Assembly (NCBI GenBank): GCA_027296055.1
Contig: JAPUJT010000168.1
Span: 1-64,000, forward strand
Origin: Planctomycetota bacterium
GTDB taxonomy: Bacteria > Planctomycetota > JAPUJT01
Direction: 5' to 3'
DNA: 64,000 bases
Shown here: piece by piece, positions 19,601-26,385 of the stretch
How positions within the stretch are numbered: position 1 is the first letter of the stretch
Layout of the letters: each line of letters begins with the position of its first letter
Made by a program: the position numbers and the translations under genes
Notes under the pieces: model-generated
The model's database searches: none
The model's input: only the letters and a program-made list of their open reading frames with translations
Told to the model about the DNA's origin: nothing

Positions 19601-19950
19601 TCGTCGGCTGGCCCAGGCCGCCCATGAACGGAGGGCTGGGGCCGCGGGCCTTCCTGGAGGCGTTGAGATTGGCCGGCGTCTGGGGGAAGATGAAGCCGAT
19701 CGCGACGGTGAATCGCAAATACAAGGTCAAGGTATCCCACCAGGGAAAGGTCCTGAGGTTCGTGGGATTGAACAAGACCCTGGTGCAGATGCCGGAGTAT
19801 TCGGACAAGGACACGGGGGGGTCAGTCTCGTTCGTCCCGTTCGGTTCCACGATCCTGATCCATCGGGTCGTGATCACCGGGAAGTACGATAAGGAATGGT
19901 TGGAAGAGGAGATTAGGGAAGAGGTGGACAAGCTGTTCGCCAAGGATTGA
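16663..19950 (+). CDS. membrane Ser/Thr protein kinase with N-terminal type II secretion ATPase-like domain
   Basis: The product has 1095 residues. Residues 1-65 (FGELCVELGFTSNESATRAL, then IGEILVREGFITAEQRDQVL) resemble the small N-terminal domain of GspE/PilB ATPases. A Hanks-type kinase follows: glycine loop GRGARG (82-87), Lys104 in VALKIL, catalytic HRDIKPDN (195-202) and DYG (215-217) in place of DFG. A transmembrane helix lies at about 365-385. The extracytoplasmic part is mostly helical and coiled, followed by a C-terminal beta-rich region. The kinase should phosphorylate Ser/Thr in the cytoplasm in response to an envelope signal. The signal and targets are unknown. A secreted metallopeptidase gene follows after 34 bp. 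Confidence 0.9.
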   Translation: MAARKRFGELCVELGFTSNESATRALQIQKELQAGGMDPPFIGEILVREGFITAEQRDQVLEASGDIPADFIPGYEVLSRIGRGARGIVYKARQKSMDRLVALKILPRKMAEDRKWSEKFTREAKSVAKLNHPNIISGIDVGEHEGCHFFVMEYVDGISLAALIRSGTQPIDKVIDLARQLGEALEHAHSHGIVHRDIKPDNILITRDGVTKLCDYGLAGQVTTSAPGQRLKKVEGTPQYLSPEQAKGLPDIDIRSDLYSLGATLFHALTGEPPFNGSEAIEIMKKHLNEKAPTLKEKGVSARPSHQKLLDRLLEKDREKRFQTPGELLDFLGGLSKGPRRGSPGDSASGSGWKQRKKRQLLGSGVGGLLIAALLGAVLFALPKGDSANAGTEPRRTAAGTDTGEKPRTEINGTGNSGRERAPPPGSASAEERAAAAEWDTIMDLTDDSVDSLGKTAEVIQRIEEYIQKHQGSAGARQAEMILTYQGDIYEALLGDEFAHLEDRVDKATQKGEFRKAAKLAEEFQGKHEDPSYALRASGLIQQVQTDNDKAFDKATRKADGFLKKEKFKEASKVFTNLAATSTDSVEARCLEKVEAIGSLLAKKEGAERLADLQIRIEAYISENKFAEALEACAALKAKEEDPDVLAEVARREETLGRMTKTFSNLRANLDKAASSDRSTRFTLSDGETVEGRITRVNPESLQIVIKVAGERESVTWELSRLSGEMLDKLARGGGNDEDDSLNGAIFFLVKENYPAAHLMFEAAVKEGARVPDWVFPAMVASRKSYREDRAEELLAKAQTKMDGKLWKSAANILKGLIGELEDTSIYEKEKNRIRSMYYTCKVEIGILDGPSAVLKGQVDALRKGVHRFTYDFAKAEQLEDWIPDTVLFPASVHKHQKKVMQIFGKVDHRVRFVGDISVEFTAASRAARNPNINILLNDGAETGYLFGLGFKPRTEWVSLQMQRGQGLQPGQVVLPANVIVGWPRPPMNGGLGPRAFLEALRLAGVWGKMKPIATVNRKYKVKVSHQGKVLRFVGLNKTLVQMPEYSDKDTGGSVSFVPFGSTILIHRVVITGKYDKEWLEEEIREEVDKLFAKD

Positions 19951-19984
19951 CGAATTCTCCATGGCGGGCTTCGGGGGTAAGAAA

Positions 19985-21949
19985 ATGCTTCGAACTCTTA
20001 GATATGTGACTCTGCTTATCGTCGCGATCGGCCTGACGCCGGCGCTCTGGGCCGACAGGATCGTCCTGAAGAATGGCGAGACGATCGAGGGGACGATCGT
20101 TCTGGAGGCCTCTGGCAAGTTGACGATCCAGACGGCCACGGGGATTCGCAAAATTCGCATCCGGGATATCCTGAGTAGGGAGAAGGGCGAGTCCGCCCTC
20201 GACATCTACCGGGAGAAAGCCGGAGCCATCGGGCCTCGCGACGCCAAGGGTCACTACGAACTCGGTCTCTGGTGCAAGGAGCAGGGCCTCGCCGCCGAGG
20301 CCAAGGCCGAGTTCCAGGAGACGATCCGTTTCGACCGTGACCATGATGGGGCGCGTAAGGAGCTTGGCTACATCCTGCGCGGCGGACGGTGGGTCCTCGG
20401 CCAGCCCAAGGCGAAGAAGAAGAGGCCTTCGGGCGATGCGCCCCCCAAGGGAGGTGATGTTGCCAAGGGACCGTCGAAAACCGATCCCGCCAAGAAAAAG
20501 AGCGAGAAGACGGTCGACCCGTCCAGCCCTTCGACCGGGGGCCTCACCCCCGAGCAGCAGGAGAACCAGAAGATCGCAAGGGCGAACTGGCGGAAGAGGA
20601 TGGCGGAGTACGAAGGAGTGCCCTGGGAGAAGGCCTGGAAGATCCAGGGGCCGGGGTACGTCCTGCACTGTAGTTCCACCTACGAGAACGCCCTCTGGTA
20701 CGCCAAAGCCATCGCCAAGATCGATCAGGAGCTGAGGCGCTTCTTCCGCAAGGCCAAGATCATCCGCTTCCAGAACTCCGACACGTCCGTCTACGTCTAC
20801 AAGAGCCGCGAGGAGTTCATGGAAAGGACAGGCAGCGGCGCGGGAGGGTTCTTCCGGATCAACACCGGGGCGATCCACGCCTACCACGGGACATTCGGCA
20901 ATACGGGGAACACCATCTCCGTCCTGGGCCACGAGTACACCCACAAGTGGGAGTCCAAGGTGGTCAACGGCTTCATGAACATGCCCCCCTGGATCTTTGA
21001 GGGGTTGGCGGTCTACTTCGGGGATGGGGTCATCGTCCCCCGCAAGGGGAAGGCGAGGGCGAAAGCCCGCCAGATCCCCCGGGACCGGCTGCTGGTGGTG
21101 CAGAGGGCCATCGTGGAGGACCGGTACGTCAGGATCAGCGACCTGATCCGCACTCCCCAGTCGCGATTTTCGGGGTTCCACTACGCCCACGCCTGGTCCG
21201 TCATCTACATGCTGGTCAATACCAACGATAGCAACCGGGATGTCTTCAACCAGATCTTCACGAACTGCGTAAACAACAAGATGAATCCTTCCGACTTCGA
21301 GGACGTCTGCCGGGGAATCGGCGGGGTCACGGCCTTCGAAGACAAGTGGAAAGCCTGGGTGATGAAGCAGAAGATCCCCCCCGCGGGGGGCGTGGAGGAA
21401 GGTGTTTTCCTCAGCGATTTTGCCAATTTCAGCGTCGCCCAGCCGGACGAGACCTGGGTCTTCGATCAGGACTCCACCTCCGTGCCCCCCGGCGACGTCG
21501 CCTGGTTCCAGATAGCCATCAAGAAGGAGAAGGGGCTCATAGCAGTCCTGGCGGGGAACAACGAGGAGCGCCTCTCCGCGGACGCCGTCGTGAGCCGCAA
21601 GAAGGAGCAGCTCGATAAGACCCACGAGGTGATATCCACGGACCGGCTGATCGCTAACGGCTACGAGGCGTACGAGATCGTCTACAAGGAAAAGCCCCCG
21701 GAGAAGAAGGAAGAGCCGAAGAAGCCCAAGGTCCCTTCCCGGGCCCCCTACGTGGGTCAGGAGGGGGACGAGGGGAAGAAAGAGGGGGAGGAGAAGAAGC
21801 CGGAGCCCCTGAAGAAGTTCCGGAGGGTCTACCTCACGACCGTTCCCCACGTGATCATGCTGGAGCTCTCAGCCCCTGTTGATGAATTCGACAAGTACAG
21901 CTCCGACTTCGAGAAGACGGTGCAGAGCATCCTGCTCACGCTGCGCTGA
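19985..21949 (+). CDS. secreted HExxH metallopeptidase-like protein
   Basis: The start at 19985 is preferred over 19961 because GGGGG lies 7 bp upstream. It also gives a clean signal peptide (TLLIVAIGLTPALWA). The 654-residue product begins with a small beta domain of the type found in planctomycete proteins ('DRIVLKNGETIEGTI'), then a TPR-like helical part. The peptidase-like core follows: HEYTH at 316-320 and a downstream Glu339 in PPWIFEGLAVYF, as in gluzincins. The C-terminal third has a lysine/proline-rich linker. It probably acts in the periplasm or outside the cell. Its substrate is unknown. Its position after the membrane kinase suggests shared regulation, which is inference. Confidence 0.82.
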   Translation: MLRTLRYVTLLIVAIGLTPALWADRIVLKNGETIEGTIVLEASGKLTIQTATGIRKIRIRDILSREKGESALDIYREKAGAIGPRDAKGHYELGLWCKEQGLAAEAKAEFQETIRFDRDHDGARKELGYILRGGRWVLGQPKAKKKRPSGDAPPKGGDVAKGPSKTDPAKKKSEKTVDPSSPSTGGLTPEQQENQKIARANWRKRMAEYEGVPWEKAWKIQGPGYVLHCSSTYENALWYAKAIAKIDQELRRFFRKAKIIRFQNSDTSVYVYKSREEFMERTGSGAGGFFRINTGAIHAYHGTFGNTGNTISVLGHEYTHKWESKVVNGFMNMPPWIFEGLAVYFGDGVIVPRKGKARAKARQIPRDRLLVVQRAIVEDRYVRISDLIRTPQSRFSGFHYAHAWSVIYMLVNTNDSNRDVFNQIFTNCVNNKMNPSDFEDVCRGIGGVTAFEDKWKAWVMKQKIPPAGGVEEGVFLSDFANFSVAQPDETWVFDQDSTSVPPGDVAWFQIAIKKEKGLIAVLAGNNEERLSADAVVSRKKEQLDKTHEVISTDRLIANGYEAYEIVYKEKPPEKKEEPKKPKVPSRAPYVGQEGDEGKKEGEEKKPEPLKKFRRVYLTTVPHVIMLELSAPVDEFDKYSSDFEKTVQSILLTLR

Positions 21950-22349
21950 TTCGACGAGCGCCCGCGAACATATCATGGGAACGCCGCGTCCCATTCAACA
22001 TCGGCCCCTTATGGGCCGGCATCGCAAGAATCTTTACATGTCAGGGCCTCGGGGCCCTGCTCTATGTCTCGTACCCCCTTCCCGGGGCGTGGCACGGGTC
22101 TTGCTTATCAGTGATCCAGGCAGCCGGTCCGCCCGATGTCCTTGACAGGCTTCTACATGGAGTATATTTATCAGAGTAAGTTGCAATTCCTTGACCACCC
22201 CAGCCCTGCCCCCCACTTGGAGCAAGGAATCGGGTAGGTCGGCCCTGGACGGCCTGGAACGGCCGTGCGGACCGGACGGGGGCCCCAGAAGGTTCGGGTC
22301 TCGCCCACTGAGCGTTCACGCTGCCGACTTCCGTCCCTCCGTGGTGAGG
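21950..22349. other. 400-bp intergenic region before the ESCRT-like cluster, with hairpins
   Basis: There are two short GC-rich hairpins, CGGCCC/GGGCCG at 22002-22018 and CAGGGCC/GGCCCTG at 22042-22059. Neither has a following T-run. They may end transcription of the upstream gene or be part of a leader. A promoter candidate lies at 22142-22170. A 170-base leader between it and the first gene has no recognisable riboswitch. Confidence 0.5.
22142..22170 (+). promoter_or_regulatory. sigma-70-type promoter of the ESCRT-like gene cluster
   Basis: A perfect TTGACA at 22142-22147 is followed after 17 bp by TATTTA at 22165-22170 (TATATT with a 15-bp spacer overlaps it). It is the best promoter match upstream of the ten-gene run 22350-32603 and would drive it as one operon. 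Confidence 0.6.
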
Positions 22350-23195
22350 ATGGCAGTTGGTCCACCTGGAGACGAACCATTGAAACGAACGGCTCTGAGC
22401 CGAGCCGAGGCGAGGGGATTGGAGGAGACCTACACCGACCGGTTCGAGCTGGGACTCCAGCGCGTCGGGGAGGTGCTGAATCCACTGGATGGGAAGGTCT
22501 ATTCGCTCAGCCAGAGTTCCTCGCCGAGGTACTATCACAAGGAAGCGGACGTGGCGGACCGGATGAAGTCGCTCGGAGTCTTCGAGCGCGACATCCTTGG
22601 AGAGATGCCTCGCAACCGCCTCGGAATCCTTAGAATCCGTAAGTCCGGATTCTTCTCCTCGAAGGTGACCCGCCTGGTGATCGTCGCGGCGACCTGCAGC
22701 CCCCTGGAGGAGTTCATCCTGGAGGGCTCTTCGTCCCGGCGGCTCGACCTGGCCGAGATGAACCGGGTGGTCGACGAGGTGGTCAAGCAGGAGGACATCT
22801 TCTACTTCATCGGCGTCCTCTCGACGACGGGTTGGTCGGACGACTGCAAGGGCAGGCTTCCCCAGGGCCCAAACTACCTCCTCGCGGCCGTCGAGAACAT
22901 CGGAGGCTCGCGCTGGCAGGTCGACAAGACACCCGACAGGCGATGGGGCCGGGTCTTCTCCGCCTTCGACGCGGAGACCCGACCCGAGAAGCTGGCGCGC
23001 TGTCAGGCCTACTTCGCGGAGAATACAGACCTCGCTCTGAAGGGAGGCCATGTCGTCCTCGAGGTGGCCAGTGAGGTGCTGGGCGTCCCGGATGACATCT
23101 TCCGCCGAGCGGTGGATGAGGCGGCGCGACGCGACCCGGATCTGGCTGTGATGGAGGTCTCGGGCAAGAAGATCCTCAAGAGAGCGAGAATCTAG
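22350..23195 (+). CDS. unknown protein opening the ESCRT-like cluster, possible C-terminal winged helix
   Basis: I place the start at ATG 22350 (281 residues); a TTG at 22380 with GGAG upstream is possible. The frame stays open further upstream, but that part lies in the leader. I do not recognise the family. The middle has mixed alpha/beta character (LGILRIRKSGFFSSKVTRLVIVAATC). The last ~45 residues (VVLEVASEVLGVPDDIFRRAVDEA, then LAVMEVSGKKILKRARI) have the helix-helix-strand-strand look of a winged helix. Eukaryotic ESCRT-II subunits are built from winged helices, and the gene lies 4 bp before an ESCRT-III-like gene. That makes an adaptor role tempting, but it is only a hypothesis. Confidence 0.65.
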   Translation: MAVGPPGDEPLKRTALSRAEARGLEETYTDRFELGLQRVGEVLNPLDGKVYSLSQSSSPRYYHKEADVADRMKSLGVFERDILGEMPRNRLGILRIRKSGFFSSKVTRLVIVAATCSPLEEFILEGSSSRRLDLAEMNRVVDEVVKQEDIFYFIGVLSTTGWSDDCKGRLPQGPNYLLAAVENIGGSRWQVDKTPDRRWGRVFSAFDAETRPEKLARCQAYFAENTDLALKGGHVVLEVASEVLGVPDDIFRRAVDEAARRDPDLAVMEVSGKKILKRARI

Positions 23196-23199
23196 AATC

Positions 23200-23895
23200 A
23201 TGCTATTTGACAAGCTGAAAGCCCTGTTGAGTCGGCATGCGGTCTCGGATGAGGCGCGACTTGTCGTGGCGAAGTCCGGCAGCACGCGTGACATCCTGCA
23301 CGGCCTCGACGCCTTGCACACCCGCAACGAGATGGAGTTCAATGATGTCACTCGCGAGATCGAGAAGCTCGAGGAAATCGAGGAGCAAGAGATGGGCAAG
23401 GTCCGCAGCAGCGGCCTGTCCGATCGACGGAAGAAGAACGCCCTTCTCCGGATCCGGCGCCTCCGCAAGCAGATGGAGAATCTGGACAATCGCCTGAAGA
23501 TCTTCGACCGAAACATGAGCCTCCACCTCAATCTGATCGGCAAGGTTCAGGACATGGAGGCGATGTCTCTGCGGGGCCTCGACGAGACGCAGATCGACAA
23601 GATCCTCATCGACTTCGAGGAAAAGCTCGAGAGCTACATGGATACCGTCGCCTCCGCCAAGGTGGTGGAGGAGAGCCGGGAGATCGCCGACGTGGCGTCG
23701 GAGCGCGAGCTACGGGAGATCGAACGGGAGGTTCTCGGCGAGGGACCGGAAGAGACCCCGAAGGCGAAGGAAGAGTCGCTCGAGGAGCTCGAGCGAAGGA
23801 TCATGCGAGAGGATACGCCCAAGGCGTCCGAGAAGAAGAAGAAGAAGAAGGAAAAGGCCGCTCCCGAACGGGAGAGTCAGCTCGAATCGGAGTAG
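23200..23895 (+). CDS. ESCRT-III-like helical protein A
   Basis: The 231-residue protein is almost entirely charged helix. A long basic/acidic helical hairpin (about residues 40-110: EIEKLEEIEEQEM, loop RSSGLSDRR, then ALLRIRRLRKQMENLDNRLK) recalls helices 1-2 of the ESCRT-III core. A Met-containing helix follows (QDMEAMSL, then IDKILIDFEEKLESYM). An acidic C-terminal region contains LEELERRIMRED (193-204 region), close to a MIT-interacting motif, before a lysine-rich tail. No transmembrane segment is seen. It sits with two similar helical proteins and two Vps4-like ATPases. By fold logic it would assemble on membranes and be remodelled by those ATPases. This is the weakest of the three ESCRT-III-like calls alongside protein B. 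Confidence 0.6.
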   Translation: MLFDKLKALLSRHAVSDEARLVVAKSGSTRDILHGLDALHTRNEMEFNDVTREIEKLEEIEEQEMGKVRSSGLSDRRKKNALLRIRRLRKQMENLDNRLKIFDRNMSLHLNLIGKVQDMEAMSLRGLDETQIDKILIDFEEKLESYMDTVASAKVVEESREIADVASERELREIEREVLGEGPEETPKAKEESLEELERRIMREDTPKASEKKKKKKEKAAPERESQLESE

Positions 23896-23913
23896 ACCGC
23901 AGGGAGGCATCGA

Positions 23914-24531
23914 ATGGGGATCTGGTCCAAGCTCTTCGGCAAGGAAGTCACGGCGAAGGAGTTGAAGGTTTCCCTGCGCAAAATTGAACGGGAGAGGCGC
24001 AGGCGCCAGCAGGAGATCCGGAAGCTGGAGGCCAAGCGCGGGACCGTCGTCGAGCGTATCAAGACGGCGCGCAAGCAGGGGAACAACCTGGAGGTCGACT
24101 ATCTCTGGGAGGATCTGACCCAGCTCAAGATGGAAGGCGTCCTCGCAATGAAGAGCGCGCGCCGCAGCAATCTCGAGGCGATAGGTCTCAAGAGGTACGT
24201 CCGCGGGCTCGAGCGCCTGGAGAAGAACAAGGACAAGGAGGGCATTCGCAAGCTCTTCACGAGGGTCGCGGAGAGCGGTCTCGACACCAAGCTCGGCGTG
24301 GAGGAGATCAACGAGGAGGAGTATCTCGACGAGCTGCAGATGATCCTCGAGGACGCCGGCCTGAACGACCAGGAGCTGGATCGGGAGGATGAGGACCCGG
24401 AGAAGGCCAAGTTCCTCAGCCAGATAGACGCGATCAACGAAGCGGAGGAAGCTGGCGACTTCGAGGCCGCCACCCAGAAGGAAGAAAAGCTCAAGTCCGC
24501 CGTCGAACCGATGGCCGAGGAAGAAGACTAG
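23914..24531 (+). CDS. ESCRT-III-like helical protein B
   Basis: The 205-residue protein starts MGIWSKLFGKE, like the short amphipathic starts of CHMP proteins. A basic helix follows (residues 16-56, ELKVSLRKIERERRRRQQEI to ERIKTARKQG) and then a second helix (LWEDLTQLKMEGVLAM). The motif 'IKTARKQGN' at a helix turn parallels the 'I+.+.K.GN' turn between helices 1 and 2 of Snf7 proteins. The basic N-terminal half and strongly acidic C-terminal half (EEINEEEYLDELQMILEDAG and the tail) follow the charge layout of ESCRT-III. It lies 18 bp after protein A and 41 bp before the first AAA ATPase. The function is inferred from architecture and context. Confidence 0.65.
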   Translation: MGIWSKLFGKEVTAKELKVSLRKIERERRRRQQEIRKLEAKRGTVVERIKTARKQGNNLEVDYLWEDLTQLKMEGVLAMKSARRSNLEAIGLKRYVRGLERLEKNKDKEGIRKLFTRVAESGLDTKLGVEEINEEEYLDELQMILEDAGLNDQELDREDEDPEKAKFLSQIDAINEAEEAGDFEAATQKEEKLKSAVEPMAEEED

Positions 24532-24572
24532 GCAGGATGAATACGACGAACAGTTGATCTGAAAGATTGTCC

Positions 24573-25760
24573 ATGGATCTCAGCGCCGATCTCCGAAAAG
24601 CCCTCCGCGACGCCATGAAGCGCGCAGACGGCTGCATCTCCGGCGGCAACAGCACCGGGGCGGCGGAAGCCCTCGCGGCGGCATCCCGCATCTCGTTCCA
24701 CCTGGCGGAGCACGCTCCGAGCCGGGACGCGGAGATCCGCGAGAAGAAGCGGGCGATTCGCCTGCGCGAGCGATCCAAGGGCCTTCTCGCGGGAGACGAC
24801 TCGGCAGAAGAAAACGGCGAGAATGCGCCGCAGTCCGACGCGGACGGGATCGGCGCCCTCGTCTCCGAATTGATCCACACATCCAAGGTGACCTGGGACC
24901 AGATCGGCGGCCTCGAGGAGACCAAGAGCGAGATCAAGTACTCCCTCGGCCTCACCCTCGCCAATCGGCCCGATGGGGTCGAGCTGGCCGGATGGCGGGC
25001 CATCTTGTTCTACGGGCCGCCGGGGACGGGAAAGACGCTCCTCGCCGCCGCCACGTCGAACGCCATCAGGACTACCGAGAAAGACCGGGCCGTCTTTTTC
25101 AACGTGAAGGTTGCCAACGTCCTCTCCAAGTTCTTTGGAGAGTCTTCCAAGATCATCAGTGAGCTGTACGGCACCGCCCGCGACATGTCCCCCTCGATCA
25201 TCTTCCTCGACGAGTTCGAGGCCCTCTGCGCCAGCCGCGACGGCGCCGATTCGGGACCGGAGCGGCGAATCCTCTCCACGATCCTCTCCGAGCTGGACGG
25301 CCTGGCGGAGAAGGGGCGCGACGATCTGTACGTCCTCACGATCGCAGCGACGAACCGCCCCTGGGATCTCGACCCGGCGATCCTCTCCCGCTTCGAGAAG
25401 AAGATCCTGATCCCGCTCCCGGACAGGGATGCGCGCGAGGCGATCCTCGACATCCACCTCTCCCGGAGGGGAATCAGGAGCAAGGTGTCGATGGAGGATC
25501 TCGCGGGGATGACGGCGGGGTTCAGCGGGAGGGAGCTCGAGAGCTTCTGCAAGCAGGTGATTTACAAGATGATCCGGGAGCGGAACGAGTCGCTCCCCGA
25601 CATCGTCGATCGGGGACTCGACGCGGTGCGCTCCTACAAGATCAAGGTCCGGGAGCTTGCTCGCCCCGACTTCGAAGACGCGGTGCAGGCGATCCGTCCC
25701 CAGACGAGCCCCGAGGAGGCAAAGCGCTACCTCGAATGGGGCACACGGCTGGACGCGTAG
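24573..25760 (+). CDS. Vps4/katanin-type AAA ATPase A
   Basis: The start is set at ATG 24573 (395 residues). The N-terminal ~72 residues are helical and MIT-like. The AAA domain has IGGLEETKSEI, Walker A GPPGTGKT (148-155), pore-loop SKFFGESSK (185-193), Walker B IIFLDE (209-214) and sensor 1 ATN (259-261). It also has LSRFEKKILIPLPDRDARE (272-290), almost the Vps4/katanin signature 'RRFEKRIYIPLPE'. The end, DFEDAVQAIRPQTSPEEAKRY, is the meiotic-clade C-terminal helix. These features point to an unfoldase that pulls on helical filament subunits, not to FtsH or ClpX. Phe187 replaces the usual pore Trp. It is co-directional with three ESCRT-III-like genes. Confidence 0.85.
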   Translation: MDLSADLRKALRDAMKRADGCISGGNSTGAAEALAAASRISFHLAEHAPSRDAEIREKKRAIRLRERSKGLLAGDDSAEENGENAPQSDADGIGALVSELIHTSKVTWDQIGGLEETKSEIKYSLGLTLANRPDGVELAGWRAILFYGPPGTGKTLLAAATSNAIRTTEKDRAVFFNVKVANVLSKFFGESSKIISELYGTARDMSPSIIFLDEFEALCASRDGADSGPERRILSTILSELDGLAEKGRDDLYVLTIAATNRPWDLDPAILSRFEKKILIPLPDRDAREAILDIHLSRRGIRSKVSMEDLAGMTAGFSGRELESFCKQVIYKMIRERNESLPDIVDRGLDAVRSYKIKVRELARPDFEDAVQAIRPQTSPEEAKRYLEWGTRLDA

Positions 25761-25786
25761 GGCCCCACGGCACAGGAGGAATCTGG

Positions 25787-26380
25787 ATGGGTCTGTTCAA
25801 GTCGAAGGCCGAGCGCAAGATGGAGCGCGACCTCGAGATTCGCAAGGGAATCAACCATATCAAGAGGCAGATCCGGGATCTCGATCGCAACGAGAAGGAC
25901 TACATCACCAAGGCGAAGCGCGCCCGGAAGATGGGAGCGAACGATCAGTTCTCCTTCCTCAGGAAGACCCTCAAGAAGACGGCCTCGCAGAAGATCCTCC
26001 TGGAGAGACAGCTCTTGAACATCGAGACGGCGTACCAGATCAAGAATCAGGCGGAGGCCCATGCCCAGTTCGCCAAGAGCATGAATGCCGTCTCTCACTC
26101 GATAGCAGAGACATTCGGGGCCACCGATCTCGCAGCGACGCAGAGAGACTTCGAGCAGGCCCTGATGAAGGCCGAATCGATGGAGCAGCAGATGGAGATC
26201 TTCCTCGACTCGGTCTCCGAGACGATGGGGATGGACCCGACCTCCTCCGCCGACCTGGTATCGGATGAGGATATCGATCGAATGGTCGATGCAGAGATCG
26301 TCCACGAGGAAGGTGAGCCGCTCGACGCCGAGATCTCCGATGGCCTGAAGGAGATCGAGAAAGAGCTCGGAAAAGAATAG
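25787..26380 (+). CDS. ESCRT-III-like protein C (CHMP2/Vps2-like)
   Basis: The ATG at 25787 follows a strong AGGAGGA site and gives 197 residues. This is the most ESCRT-III-like of the three helical proteins. MGLFKSK is followed by a basic helix (IRKGINHIKRQIRDLDRNEKD) and the turn KAKRARKMGANDQ. Then come helix 2 (SFLRKTLKKTASQKILLERQ) and a CHMP2-like segment AQFAKSMNAVSHSIAET with MEQQMEIFLDSVSETMG. The acidic tail ends in LDAEISDGLKEIEKELG. Residues 180-191 fit the MIM1 spacing (D/E)xxLxxxLxxL with conservative Ile substitutions. The layout of basic N-half, acidic C-half and terminal MIM is the ESCRT-III plan. It is not PspA/Vipp1, whose N-terminal signature is absent. A Vps4-like gene follows after 5 bp. 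Confidence 0.78.
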   Translation: MGLFKSKAERKMERDLEIRKGINHIKRQIRDLDRNEKDYITKAKRARKMGANDQFSFLRKTLKKTASQKILLERQLLNIETAYQIKNQAEAHAQFAKSMNAVSHSIAETFGATDLAATQRDFEQALMKAESMEQQMEIFLDSVSETMGMDPTSSADLVSDEDIDRMVDAEIVHEEGEPLDAEISDGLKEIEKELGKE

Positions 26381-26385
26381 CGAAC

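Noticed and set aside
19913-21850. 645-codon minus-strand frame
   Set aside because: It is antisense to the HExxH metallopeptidase gene and shows low-complexity Leu/Asp/Gly/Val composition.
22350-26380. Reading the small helical proteins as PspA/Vipp1
   Set aside because: The PspA N-terminal pattern is absent, and the tails, charge layout and paired Vps4-like ATPases fit ESCRT-III better. PspA normally pairs with PspF/PspB/PspC, which are not here.
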